Part shown: positions 7,836 through 15,718 of the stretch, one piece after another
Numbering within the stretch: the stretch's first letter is position 1
Layout of the letters: each line of letters starts with the position of its first letter
Notes under the pieces: model-generated
Databases searched by the model: none
What the model was told of the DNA's origin: nothing
Seen by the model: the letters and a program-made list of their open reading frames with translations, nothing else
Origin: Candidatus Heimdallarchaeota archaeon
Lineage (GTDB): Archaea > Asgardarchaeota > Heimdallarchaeia > Heimdallarchaeales > Kariarchaeaceae
Length of the DNA: 64,000 nucleotides
Reading direction: 5' to 3'
Assembly: GCA_015522385.1 (NCBI GenBank)
Contig: WAMJ01000045.1
Span: forward strand, 1-64,000
Made by a program: the position numbers and the translations under genes

Positions 7836-9017
7836 ATGACGAAGAAAGCATTTGTCAATGCAAGAATAATCCCTGTCGAGGGTGATGTAATAGAGAAGGG
7901 CTCTATAATAATTGAGGATGGTGTGATTAAGGAGATTGGTCCAGATCTCAAAACAACAGACTGCGAGGTAGTCGACTGTTCAGGAAAGACAATTGTCCCA
8001 GGGTTCATCGACGCACACTCACACGTTGGACTGTTTCAAGAAGCCGCAGGACGAGGAGCATCCGATGGAAATGAAATGACCTCACCTATAACACCTCATC
8101 TTCGAGCAATGGACGCCATATATCCTGAAGACATGGGATTTGCCGACGCACGATCAGGGGGAGTGACTACAATGGGAGTGACCCCGGGCTCCGGGAACCT
8201 CATCGGAGGACAGTTCTGTGCTATCAAATCAGCAGGTCATATCGTCGACGACATGATAATTAAAGAACCCGCAGGAGTAAAGATGGCGCTAGGGGAGAAT
8301 CCCAAGAGAGTAGGATCTGAGAAGAACAGGGCACCTAACACCAGAATGGCAAATGCTTATCTCATCCGGGAGGCTTTCTACGAGGCGCTTGACTATGCGC
8401 AGGAATGGGAGGCGTACAACACTAAGATGCAGAAGGACGGGGACGCTAAGCAACCAAAGCGCAGTCTCAAACTCGACATGCTGAACAAGATCTTAAGACG
8501 GGAGGTTCCTGTTAGATGTCACTCACATAGGGCTGACGACATCAGAACTGCAATCAGACTCGCTGATGAGTTTGGGTATGACCTTGTGATCGATCACGCT
8601 ACCGAGTCCCATAAGATCAAGGAATTCATAGCTTCTAGAGAGCTCTCGGTAGTTGTGGGACCACTTGTCACCTCTCGAAGCAAACTGGAATTGAAGGATA
8701 GATCACTCAGGACTCCAGGGATTATGATGAAAGAGGGAGTGAGAGTCTGCATAACCACAGATGCACCGGTTATTCCGATCTACGCACTCAGGGATACCGT
8801 GATCACTGCAGTTCGTGAGGGACTTCCAGAGGACAGGGCACTTGAGACGATTACGATCAACCCTGCCAAGGTGCTAGGAGTGGACGACAGGGTGGGAAGT
8901 CTGAAGGTGGGCAAGGATGCAGATTTTCTAGTCTTCGGTGGAGACCCTCTCGACGCAAGGAATAGAGTACTGGAGACATACATCGATGGGAAGTTAGTGT
9001 TCAAAGCTACCGACTGA
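7836..9017 (+). CDS. Metal-dependent amidohydrolase (imidazolonepropionase-like)
   Basis: A 393-residue cytosolic TIM-barrel hydrolase of the amidohydrolase superfamily. The metal-binding HxH is in GFIDAHSHVG (about residues 53-62), followed by VRCHSH, the metal-binding histidine in VIDHATESH, and the catalytic aspartate in ITTDAPV. The N- and C-terminal beta-sandwich segments (GKTIVPGFID and GSLKVGKDADFLVFGGDPLD) are typical. The closest subgroup by eye is imidazolonepropionase and related cyclic imide or N-acyl amino-acid hydrolases, but the substrate cannot be read from sequence. Its last 11 bases overlap the convergent agmatinase gene. Confidence 0.82.
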   Translation: MTKKAFVNARIIPVEGDVIEKGSIIIEDGVIKEIGPDLKTTDCEVVDCSGKTIVPGFIDAHSHVGLFQEAAGRGASDGNEMTSPITPHLRAMDAIYPEDMGFADARSGGVTTMGVTPGSGNLIGGQFCAIKSAGHIVDDMIIKEPAGVKMALGENPKRVGSEKNRAPNTRMANAYLIREAFYEALDYAQEWEAYNTKMQKDGDAKQPKRSLKLDMLNKILRREVPVRCHSHRADDIRTAIRLADEFGYDLVIDHATESHKIKEFIASRELSVVVGPLVTSRSKLELKDRSLRTPGIMMKEGVRVCITTDAPVIPIYALRDTVITAVREGLPEDRALETITINPAKVLGVDDRVGSLKVGKDADFLVFGGDPLDARNRVLETYIDGKLVFKATD

Positions 9018-9855
9018 GTAAGTGCATAGCTAACCTAGCAGCAACGGTTTGGGACACACCAGTTGGATCATACTTCGGATTCAGTTCCACTATGTCCATA
9101 CCGACAATGGACTTAATACGGGAGATAATAGAGAATACCTCCCGGGTGGTCAAGCCCAATGGTTCGGGGTTTCCAACTCCGGGAACATAAGCTGGGTCGA
9201 AACCATCCATGTCAATCGTGAGATATACACCATCAAAAGCCTTAGATCTCCTATTTACCTCGTCTACAATCATTTCAACCTGAGTTTCAGAGAAAGTATG
9301 GGAGAAGAAGCGGGTCACACCATTAGCTATGGCGAACTCATTCTCCTCAGCAGATACAGCCCGGATTCCGAATTGAATCAATTGATTGCCAGGTACCTGA
9401 TCAAGCAGCCTTCGAGCGGCGCAAGCATGTGACCATTTGTCACCGTTGTACTCCTCGCGAAGGTCTGAGTGGGCATCTAGCATAACGAAGAGACTGTTCT
9501 TGAAGTTGGAGGCAACGGCTGCAGTAATCGTGTGTTCTCCACCAAGCATCAGAGGGATCTTGGAATCCGCCCTGATCCTAGAGGTCAGATTGTGAATATC
9601 AGTGAAAAGCCCCTCCCGTGAATCAAACTCAAGATTACCCATATCGTGGATATTAGCTAGACCGATATCATTACCTGTGAACGGATCCACTGTCTCGAGA
9701 TTGTTAGCAGTCTCCCTGATATGATCGGGCGCCATTCCACATCCAGATCGGTAGCTCGCAGTCTGATCGTATTCCACACCGAAAACGACATAGTCTGCAT
9801 CCTCGTACTCTGTCTGGAAACCCCCGATGGGAATTGCAGTCTCCGATAACCTCAT
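9007..9855 (-). CDS. speB: Agmatinase (ureohydrolase family)
   Basis: A 282-residue binuclear manganese hydrolase that would split agmatine into putrescine and urea. The metal ligands are all visible: the His in GGEHTI, the D-x-H-x-D in LDAHSD, the SHACA histidine region and the D-x-D in TIDMDGFDP. In archaea agmatinase is the usual route to putrescine and spermidine, the latter needed for hypusination of aIF5A. The agmatine-forming arginine decarboxylase is not in the window. It is the downstream gene of a minus-strand group with cofE (30 bp gap); the pairing seems positional rather than metabolic. Confidence 0.9.
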   Translation of the reverse strand: MRLSETAIPIGGFQTEYEDADYVVFGVEYDQTASYRSGCGMAPDHIRETANNLETVDPFTGNDIGLANIHDMGNLEFDSREGLFTDIHNLTSRIRADSKIPLMLGGEHTITAAVASNFKNSLFVMLDAHSDLREEYNGDKWSHACAARRLLDQVPGNQLIQFGIRAVSAEENEFAIANGVTRFFSHTFSETQVEMIVDEVNRRSKAFDGVYLTIDMDGFDPAYVPGVGNPEPLGLTTREVFSIISRIKSIVGMDIVELNPKYDPTGVSQTVAARLAMHLLSR

Positions 9856-9885
9856 AGATAATGCAAGACAGCTACGGGTTAAAAT

Positions 9886-10626
9886 CTATCGAAATAATCT
9901 CTTCTCGTCAGGGCGGTTAAGTACCTTGGCGGAGACGTCCTCTGCTCGGTCAAATTTGTACCCCCGGATGATTACCGCAGGGATCCCCTCGTCGGTCTGC
10001 CCCTGTACTAACTCAGCTGCAGACGCCAGTTCATCAGCGATCGCGGTAACTGTAACCCTCATCTCGTAACCGAAGAGGTCGTGTGTACCAACCTTAGAGA
10101 GTAGCGGTTGAATACCAGCAACACCAATTGCTATATTTACCGCACCTATACGTAAAGCCCGCCCTACAGTGTCGGATATTATCACCGCAGGGGTAACCCC
10201 TAGGTTATCTTCAATATGATTCCTTACTCTCCTAGCAAGAGCATCTGGATCTGCAGGAATACCAAGTGCATATCCAATTCCAGCATTGGATTGGTCGACA
10301 CCACCATTGGCACAGATTATACCCGCACGGTTGCGTGTGATGATCACACCATTGCCAACTTTGATGACCTCGTTACTGCACCTCAGGATTATCTCGACCT
10401 TCTTGGGATCCTTGTCTAATTCCCTTGCCAATCGGAGAGCCTCGTCTGAGGGCTCTATCTCCTCAATCTTGAAAATTGGCCCCTCCACTCTGGAGAATGG
10501 AGTGTGGGCAATCACGAGCACATCATCATCTTGAATCCTCCCCCTCAGTTTTTCAGTGAGCGAATTCCACAGATCCTCAATCGTCTCGACTATCGGGATG
10601 CCATGAACTGGTAATACCGTGATCAT
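9886..10626 (-). CDS. cofE: Coenzyme F420-0:L-glutamate ligase
   Basis: A 246-residue GTP-dependent ligase that adds the gamma-linked glutamate tail to coenzyme F420-0. The order of family motifs is intact: PVHGIPIVETIEDL at the N terminus, DDVLVIAHT, the TRNRAGIICANGGVDQSN segment around the nucleotide and metal site, and ISDTVGRALRIGAVNIAIG. The length matches the archaeal single-domain enzymes; the bacterial nitroreductase-like extension is absent. It implies an F420-dependent redox metabolism in this organism. Other F420 genes (cofC, cofD, cofG, cofH) are not nearby. Confidence 0.94.
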   Translation of the reverse strand: MITVLPVHGIPIVETIEDLWNSLTEKLRGRIQDDDVLVIAHTPFSRVEGPIFKIEEIEPSDEALRLARELDKDPKKVEIILRCSNEVIKVGNGVIITRNRAGIICANGGVDQSNAGIGYALGIPADPDALARRVRNHIEDNLGVTPAVIISDTVGRALRIGAVNIAIGVAGIQPLLSKVGTHDLFGYEMRVTVTAIADELASAAELVQGQTDEGIPAVIIRGYKFDRAEDVSAKVLNRPDEKRLFR

Positions 10627-10648
10627 GAGTTAAATTACAATGGGGGAA

Positions 10649-10930
10649 TTATTTCTTTTCGATCTTGAACCTTGCGGGTTTAATCTTCTGACCCTTGCAC
10701 TCAGGGCACTTGGAAGGAGTCTTGTAGTTACTTGCAGTGAAAGAGTAATTGCAGAGCTCACAAACTGGGGGACGTATCATCAACCTCCACTCGGGATCAT
10801 CACGAATTGAAGTCCTAATATGAGCAATGTCCTCCTCTATAGCTTTGAGATTACGTTCAAACTCAGTAGCCAGACCTTGAGCGGTAGCAGAATGCTTCTT
10901 CAGATACTGAATCATAGCTTCTCTAGTCAT
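10649..10930 (-). CDS. Small helical protein with C-terminal zinc ribbon, possible transcriptional regulator
   Basis: A 93-residue protein with an N-terminal helical half that could hold a helix-turn-helix and a C-terminal zinc ribbon made by CELC and CPEC, followed by a basic tail RFKIEKK. This layout matches the small archaeal HTH plus zinc-ribbon regulators often found beside unrelated genes. The targets are unknown. It lies 22 bp upstream of cofE on the same strand and may be co-transcribed with it. Confidence 0.65.
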   Translation of the reverse strand: MTREAMIQYLKKHSATAQGLATEFERNLKAIEEDIAHIRTSIRDDPEWRLMIRPPVCELCNYSFTASNYKTPSKCPECKGQKIKPARFKIEKK

Positions 10931-11000
10931 GTATATGAAGAAGGGTTATTCTGTTTAATAAAAACTAAGCTCTGGTCAGGAATTTCTGCCATTAACTTCC

Positions 11001-11387
11001 CTACAGTTTGAAGATTCCCTCAATCTCCACGCCAGCTCCAAGGGGGAGTGCGGAGACCTCAACAGCAGCCCTAGCAGGTTTAGAATCGCCGAAGAACTCA
11101 GCGTAGACCTCGTTGATCGCCCCATAGTTTGAGAGATCGGTCATAAAAACTGTCATTTTAACTGCCGAATCAAGGGTCGTACCAGCCGCCTCAACAACAC
11201 CCTTCAGGTTGTTAAGAACTTGGCGAGTTTCCGTCTTGATATCTGGATTGTTCAGTTTCTTGGAAGTATCTCCAGGGATCAGTGCTACTTGCCCACTGGC
11301 AAAGAGGAAACCACCTGCCTTCACTGCTTGTGAGTAGGGACCAATAGCCGATGGTGCATTGTCAGTTGAAACGAATTCTTTTGACAT
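11001..11387 (-). CDS. ridA: RidA family reactive imine deaminase
   Basis: A 128-residue YjgF/YER057c/UK114-type protein that hydrolyses reactive 2-aminoacrylate and related enamines released by PLP enzymes. It has the N-terminal APSAIGPYSQAV and GGFLFASGQ motifs, the catalytic arginine in PARAAVEV and the C-terminal glutamate in GAGVEIEGI. The trimeric family length is exact. It is transcribed divergently from the plsY gene. Confidence 0.92.
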   Translation of the reverse strand: MSKEFVSTDNAPSAIGPYSQAVKAGGFLFASGQVALIPGDTSKKLNNPDIKTETRQVLNNLKGVVEAAGTTLDSAVKMTVFMTDLSNYGAINEVYAEFFGDSKPARAAVEVSALPLGAGVEIEGIFKL

Positions 11388-11444
11388 AACCCAGTCTTGG
11401 AGGTTCTGTTAAAAAAATGGTGCGAAACTCCCCATATAATTTCT

Positions 11445-11452
11445 ATTTTTTA
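11445..11452 (+). promoter_or_regulatory. TATA-like box for plsY
   Basis: ATTTTTTA, with a second candidate ATATAAT at 11435-11441, lies 40-55 bp before the GTG start chosen for plsY. It therefore predicts a transcript starting near 11463-11475, downstream of the first in-frame ATG at 11417. This is the reason for choosing the shorter protein. Confidence 0.35.
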
Positions 11453-11491
11453 TTCGACCGGAGTAACTTTCATATCCTTACCCATATATGG

Positions 11492-12163
11492 GTGTTTGTG
11501 TACCTTGGAATCCCCATCATTATCCTGTCATACCTAATCGGTTCGATCTCCATGTCTTACATAATTGGGAAGTACGTCTACAAAATTGATATTACGAAGA
11601 AAGGATCGGGCAATGCAGGAGGAGCGAATGCTGCTCGAATTATGGGTCTCAAGGTAGGCATTTTCAGCGGTCTCTTCGATCTGTTCAAGGGGACCCTTGC
11701 AGTTTACATTGCATCAGTATACACCCGCTATGGGGTGTACTCCGATCTCTTTGTAGACCCTAATTGGGTAGTGGTACTTTCTGCTTTCGCGGTCGTTATC
11801 GGTCATTGCTACTCCTTGCTCATGAAATTTAAGGGGGGAAAAGGAGGTGCTACTACTGCCGGCGTATTTCTCTACCTCAGCCCTGAGATTTTCGGAATGC
11901 TTCTCTTCATCTGGATTCTCGTCGTTGGTGCTACGAGATTCACCAGCCTAGGTAACCTCATCGCCATTGTTGTAATACAGTTCGTACTCGGACTTAGGGC
12001 TGCATCAATAAGCCAGAGGATGACTGATTTTGAGAGCGTCACCCCTTATGTAGTTTTGGGCCTTTCGCTCTTGGTTCTTATCTACTACAAGCACAATGAC
12101 AATATAGTCAGGTTAAGTAGAGGGGTGGAAAGAAAATTCGGAGAGTCGGAGACAAAAGCGTGA
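11492..12163 (+). CDS. plsY: Acyl-phosphate:glycerol-3-phosphate acyltransferase PlsY
   Basis: A 223-residue membrane enzyme that in bacteria transfers an acyl chain from acyl-phosphate to glycerol-3-phosphate, the first step of ester phospholipid synthesis. All three family motifs are present: SGNAGGANAAR (39-49), GHCYSLLMKFKGGKGGAT (104-121) and RFTSLGN, and the tail NIVRLSRGVERKFG is typical. Five to six hydrophobic helices are visible. An in-frame ATG at 11417 would add 25 residues with no family counterpart, so GTG at 11492 is preferred. Archaea normally build ether lipids on glycerol-1-phosphate, so this gene is unexpected. PlsX and PlsC are not in the window. Confidence 0.88.
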   Translation: MFVYLGIPIIILSYLIGSISMSYIIGKYVYKIDITKKGSGNAGGANAARIMGLKVGIFSGLFDLFKGTLAVYIASVYTRYGVYSDLFVDPNWVVVLSAFAVVIGHCYSLLMKFKGGKGGATTAGVFLYLSPEIFGMLLFIWILVVGATRFTSLGNLIAIVVIQFVLGLRAASISQRMTDFESVTPYVVLGLSLLVLIYYKHNDNIVRLSRGVERKFGESETKA

Positions 12164-12216
12164 TTTCGATATCCAAGAACAAGAAGGTCAAAAGTTTCGG
12201 AGAATTATCCTCCTGA

Positions 12217-12224
12217 ATATAAAG
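12217..12224 (+). promoter_or_regulatory. TATA box for the HEAT-repeat gene
   Basis: ATATAAAG centred about 25 bp before the ATG at 12245, which fits a leaderless transcript. Confidence 0.5.
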
Positions 12225-12244
12225 ATGCTATCACCTGCTCACAC

Positions 12245-12931
12245 ATGGACAAAGACGAGGTCGTTATGCTGGCCCACAGATTACGCAATGCCATCGATGC
12301 CAGTGAGAGGGTGAAGATCGCTGCAGATCTCGGAGAGTATGGTACTCCTGATGTCGCACCATTGGTTCTTGAGGCGATTTGGGAAGACGAGAAATCTAAT
12401 GTACGGGAAATTGCAGTCCATTCCTTCACAGAGATAATGCAGGAGGATGCTCTTCCTGAGCTCAAGAAGATGGTGAAGGAACATCCCGACCAGAATGTCA
12501 GGTTCTACGCTGTGTTCAGGGCAGGGGATTTCACGACAGATGAAGCCAAACAGATCGTCAAGCTTGCTCTGGACGACCCAGATAAGAGGGTGAAGGCTAT
12601 CGCTTACAAGAGAGCGGTGGATCTGGAGATGAAGGAGCTCGAGTCTAGGTTTACACAAGAACTTCTCTCGGGCCACCCAGCTTCTATCATCCGGAATATA
12701 CTTGTTGGTTTGGCATTGTGGAGAACAGACGCAGATTTCAAATCTTTTCTGGAAGGAGATAATCTGGAATTTAAGACTTTGGCCCATCTTGCTATGGCTC
12801 GAAGGGGCGACAAAGAATCCCTGAAGTTTCTGGAGCAAGAGGAGATTGACACCAGTATTCGGATAAAGTACAAGAATGAGATGTTTAGGAAAAGAGAAGG
12901 GATGCTGAAATTAGCAAATTATGCAGAATAA
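12245..12931 (+). CDS. HEAT-repeat protein
   Basis: A 228-residue all-helical cytosolic protein made of about six HEAT-type helical pairs of roughly 30-35 residues, for example EKSNVREIAVHSFTEIM, DQNVRFYAVFRAG and DKRVKAIAYKRAV. Such repeats act as protein-binding scaffolds, and related archaeal proteins include phycocyanobilin-lyase-like and HEAT adaptor proteins. No catalytic residues are visible and no partner can be named. It has its own promoter and stands alone between plsY and the peroxiredoxin-like gene. Confidence 0.72.
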   Translation: MDKDEVVMLAHRLRNAIDASERVKIAADLGEYGTPDVAPLVLEAIWEDEKSNVREIAVHSFTEIMQEDALPELKKMVKEHPDQNVRFYAVFRAGDFTTDEAKQIVKLALDDPDKRVKAIAYKRAVDLEMKELESRFTQELLSGHPASIIRNILVGLALWRTDADFKSFLEGDNLEFKTLAHLAMARRGDKESLKFLEQEEIDTSIRIKYKNEMFRKREGMLKLANYAE

Positions 12932-12956
12932 ACATTCCGAACCGAATCTTTAGTTT

Positions 12957-12964
12957 TTTATAAT
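12957..12964 (+). promoter_or_regulatory. TATA box for the peroxiredoxin-like gene
   Basis: TTTATAAT inside a T-rich run, centred about 24 bp before the GTG start at 12984. Confidence 0.45.
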
Positions 12965-12983
12965 TACATCCTATTTTCAAACT

Positions 12984-13424
12984 GTGGTAGACATTCAAGA
13001 GAGTGACCTCATCTGTCTGGATAAGAATGGTGAGGAATTCGATCTCTCCACACTTCTCCCCGGAAAATTAATTCTAAACTTTCTCCCGCACGTGAACTCG
13101 ATTTACTCCGATAAGCAAATTTCAATACTCAATGATTTTGAGAACCTAGAGGAAAAGGGTTACACCGTTATAAACATAACCACTGACAAGGACTACACAG
13201 AGAGCCCAGAAACGATCTACTACGATAAAGATTTACACATCACAGAGAAATTGAACCTCAAGGGGGAACTGAATATGTGCAAGAGAGCAATTGTCATCGT
13301 GGACTACGATGAAATTAAGTATATCAGATATTCAACATTCGATAAGATGCAGGAAGAGCTCGAACATTCACTGCAGCTGAATGATCTATACTCCAGACAG
13401 AGGATCGCAGAAGGATCGGTTTAA
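12984..13424 (+). CDS. Peroxiredoxin-like (AhpC/TSA fold) protein lacking the peroxidatic cysteine
   Basis: A 146-residue protein that follows the thioredoxin-fold peroxiredoxin pattern: FDLSTLLPGKLILNFLPH, then a helix, then GYTVINITTD, a short DLHITEKLNL segment and the strand RAIVIVDYDEIKYI. In peroxiredoxins the helix after LNF starts with T-x-x-C; here it reads NSIYSDKQ with no cysteine. The only cysteines are one near the N terminus (SDLICLD) and one in NMCKRA. Peroxidase activity by the usual mechanism is therefore unlikely. It may be a redox-inactive paralogue with a binding role. It starts with GTG. Confidence 0.6.
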   Translation: MVDIQESDLICLDKNGEEFDLSTLLPGKLILNFLPHVNSIYSDKQISILNDFENLEEKGYTVINITTDKDYTESPETIYYDKDLHITEKLNLKGELNMCKRAIVIVDYDEIKYIRYSTFDKMQEELEHSLQLNDLYSRQRIAEGSV

Positions 13425-13470
13425 TCTAAGTTACCTAACCTTTAAGAAAACTCAATCAGTTGCTCCATCT

Positions 13471-14184
13471 ATGGTACAGAATGTGATCCTTGCTATATTT
13501 GCACATCCCGATGATGAATTAGGATGCATAGGTACTCTTGCCAACCACGTAGATGCAGGAGATGACGTGCACCTCTTGTTCCTCACACGTGGTGAGAATG
13601 CATCCACCATTCCGGGGACACCAGAAGATCGTATAAAAGCCCGAAAGGAGCACACAAAGCAGATTGAGAAACTCATCGGGCTCAAGGTTCACTTCCTAGA
13701 CTTCCCAGATTCACACCTTGAGTACTCTGTTGAAGGTGCTTACAAGGTAGCAGCAGAGATAAAACGAATTAGACCAAATGCAATTATCACGTGGAATCTC
13801 TCACAGATATTAGGTGCTGGTCACCCCGATCACCGAAATACGTCCAAATTAGTGTTTGATGCACTATCCTACTCAAGATATAGAAAGGAAGGATGTCCAT
13901 ATGACCCACTACGAACGCGATTGACACTTTATATGTACACTCAGAGTTATGACCCCCGAGAACGAATAGTCTACATCGATGTCACCGAGCAGTACGACAA
14001 GATCATGAAATTTATAGAGATATACAAGAAAGCTTACGGAGACTGGCCCGTTGATGATTATAAGAAGGGATCAATGTTAGTCATGGGAAGGTACGCGAAT
14101 GTGAAGTACGCGGAGGGATTCATCGTGATTAATCAGGGTTATCCTGCTTCCAAACTTCTGCAAGTTTCACTACATGAGGACTGA
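13471..14184 (+). CDS. PIG-L / LmbE family zinc deacetylase
   Basis: A 237-residue Rossmann-like hydrolase that removes acetyl groups from N-acetylglucosamine conjugates or related amides. The zinc site motifs are AHPDDE near the N terminus and GHPDH in the middle, with the preceding WNLSQILGA typical of the family. The start is ATG at 13471; an in-frame ATG 90 bp further upstream lies inside the previous gene and would add residues with no family counterpart. In archaea these enzymes serve glycan or diacetylchitobiose metabolism. The substrate is not evident and no glycan gene is adjacent. Confidence 0.85.
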   Translation: MVQNVILAIFAHPDDELGCIGTLANHVDAGDDVHLLFLTRGENASTIPGTPEDRIKARKEHTKQIEKLIGLKVHFLDFPDSHLEYSVEGAYKVAAEIKRIRPNAIITWNLSQILGAGHPDHRNTSKLVFDALSYSRYRKEGCPYDPLRTRLTLYMYTQSYDPRERIVYIDVTEQYDKIMKFIEIYKKAYGDWPVDDYKKGSMLVMGRYANVKYAEGFIVINQGYPASKLLQVSLHED

Positions 14185-14254
14185 CCTCTACAATAACTGA
14201 TAGAACTTTAATAATTAGTTTGTTAAATTAGTAGTTGAACCGAATTAGAGGTGT

Positions 14255-15391
14255 TTATTCTCTCTTCCTGTAGTAGGTTACGAATGCTCCAAGTGTGACA
14301 ATCGCGAACAGGGGGGCATACAGACCCAGAGGAGATGCCTCTGTTGTAGTCTCGGTCAGGGTTGTAGACTCGGTAACAACATTGGTCTCGGTTGTGGTCT
14401 CGGTCTCGGTTTCAGTCTCAGTCTCGGTAACGGTCTCAGTTGAGAGGTAGGCAGTTACCGTGCTGTACATGTTGAAGTCCTGATCGAATACCCAAGAGAT
14501 CATCCTGTCAACAAGCATCATACCCTGGTGGGGGAGCTGGTTCTTCTCGGTGAAGCTACCGTACATGAACTTGTAGTCATCGAAGATTACCTCACCTGTG
14601 ACGACAACATATGAGCCATTGAACTTCTCGGAAGCCATCATGGGATAACTACCATTACCTGCATCGCTGTATGCGTAGAAGTCGTATGCGGTCAGGGAAA
14701 TGTCCTGATCGAGGGCCTCTGCTGCCTTGGAGGAGTTAACGATAACATCAACACCAGTGAGCGTAGTGTTCCTCAGATCTACACCCTTGTTGTTTGTGTA
14801 GTCCCAGCCGAAAACGGAGGTAGGACCGTGGAAGGGAGCAATCTCGAAACCGTCTGTGACGTAATCTACGAGGGGTGAGGAGATACCAGTCTCGTTGGCG
14901 ATGACACGGTATGAAGCTGCATCATTGGACTGTGAGTCAGCAATTGCACCAGCATCAACCCTGAGCTGTGACTTGATCATGTTCAGCATGGGGTTTGCGA
15001 ATCCAGATGCGTTGTAGAAACCACCATAATCGGAGTCACCTCCAAGCCAGAGGAGCTTCTGACCAGTCTCGAACCATGTCTTGATGGCGGTCATGTTAGC
15101 GTCCGACATCTCGTTGATGTTGGAGATTAGGACTGCATCGAAATCGTCTGTTGCGAGATCGGTAGCGAAGTCGTAGTCAGTTGACATCATAACGGTGTTT
15201 CCACTGACGTTGTAGACATTTACAAAGTTCAGTGGCTCATCGTGGTAAGCATCACCGACAAAAACCAGTATCTTTGCACCAGTCACAACCTCGTGTTTTT
15301 GGACATCCGCTGCTACGGGAGCGACACCAGCAGCTACAAAAAATGTAGCAGTAAGCAGTGAAGCTAGGATAATTTTGTTTACCTTATTCAA
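14255..15391 (-). CDS. Exported, membrane-anchored protein with ThuA-like (DUF4350-type) domain
   Basis: A 378-residue surface protein. The start is set at TTG 15391, five bases after AAGGTGA; GTG at 15400 is the alternative. An N-terminal signal peptide (ILASLLTATFFVAAGVAPVAA) leads into a class I glutamine-amidotransferase-like domain beginning GAKILVFVGDAYHDEPLNF and including LWLGGDSDYGGF. A Thr/Glu-rich linker built of TETE repeats (DNA 14345-14450) precedes a C-terminal membrane helix and the basic tail YYRKRE, an archaeal surface-anchor layout. The domain is related to the N-terminal part of the 716-residue protein at 46657. The ligand is unknown, but neighbouring an ABC importer suggests a role in substrate handling at the surface. 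Confidence 0.7.
   Translation of the reverse strand: MNKVNKIILASLLTATFFVAAGVAPVAADVQKHEVVTGAKILVFVGDAYHDEPLNFVNVYNVSGNTVMMSTDYDFATDLATDDFDAVLISNINEMSDANMTAIKTWFETGQKLLWLGGDSDYGGFYNASGFANPMLNMIKSQLRVDAGAIADSQSNDAASYRVIANETGISSPLVDYVTDGFEIAPFHGPTSVFGWDYTNNKGVDLRNTTLTGVDVIVNSSKAAEALDQDISLTAYDFYAYSDAGNGSYPMMASEKFNGSYVVVTGEVIFDDYKFMYGSFTEKNQLPHQGMMLVDRMISWVFDQDFNMYSTVTAYLSTETVTETETETETETTTETNVVTESTTLTETTTEASPLGLYAPLFAIVTLGAFVTYYRKRE
14396..14445 (-). repeat. Low-complexity Thr-Glu repeat in surface-protein gene
   Basis: Imperfect 6-bp repeats of GTCTCG/GTCTCA on the plus strand encode alternating Thr-Glu in the stalk just before the membrane anchor. This is probably a flexible, possibly O-glycosylated spacer. 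Confidence 0.6.
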
Positions 15392-15718
15392 GATATTCAC
15401 CTTCGGCCCAAATTGTGAGCCTTGAGCTATACATGTCAAGTCGTTCTTTAAACTTTACCGTCATTATTCATACTCGATATTATTCCGTGAAATAACAGAT
15501 CGTGCCTTCAGATTATCAAATTTTCTAATATAATGAGATTATCATAACTTGAGTGTAATCCCATCGATACTTGCGGTAGACCTACTTGAATACAATCCCT
15601 GCATTTTTGTACTACAATGGATGATCAGAGCTCTCTGATTTCGGAGAAATTGAAACATTCAAATCGCAACTTACAAATATTCAAAAAATATCCTTGAACC
15701 AATCATAAAGGGATTATC
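15392..15718. other. Divergent intergenic region between surface-protein gene and ABC importer operon
   Basis: A 327-bp AT-rich gap with no convincing ORF or RNA gene. At its right end are a TATA-like TTACAAATAT (15671-15680) and AAGGGA before the ATG at 15719. At its left end is the AAGGTGA that precedes the minus-strand start. The size leaves room for operator sites of a metal-responsive regulator, but I see no clear palindrome. Confidence 0.5.
15671..15680 (+). promoter_or_regulatory. Promoter candidate of the ABC importer operon
   Basis: TTACAAATAT would place the transcript start near 15702, leaving a short leader that carries the ribosome-binding site AAGGGA (15708-15713) before ATG 15719. 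Confidence 0.4.

Noticed and set aside
11417..11491. Longer start for plsY at ATG 11417
   Set aside because: The added 25 residues have no family counterpart and TATA-like elements lie downstream of that ATG.
13381..13470. Longer start for the PIG-L gene at 13381
   Set aside because: It would overlap the end of the previous gene and add 30 residues before the conserved N-terminal strand; ATG 13471 fits the family.
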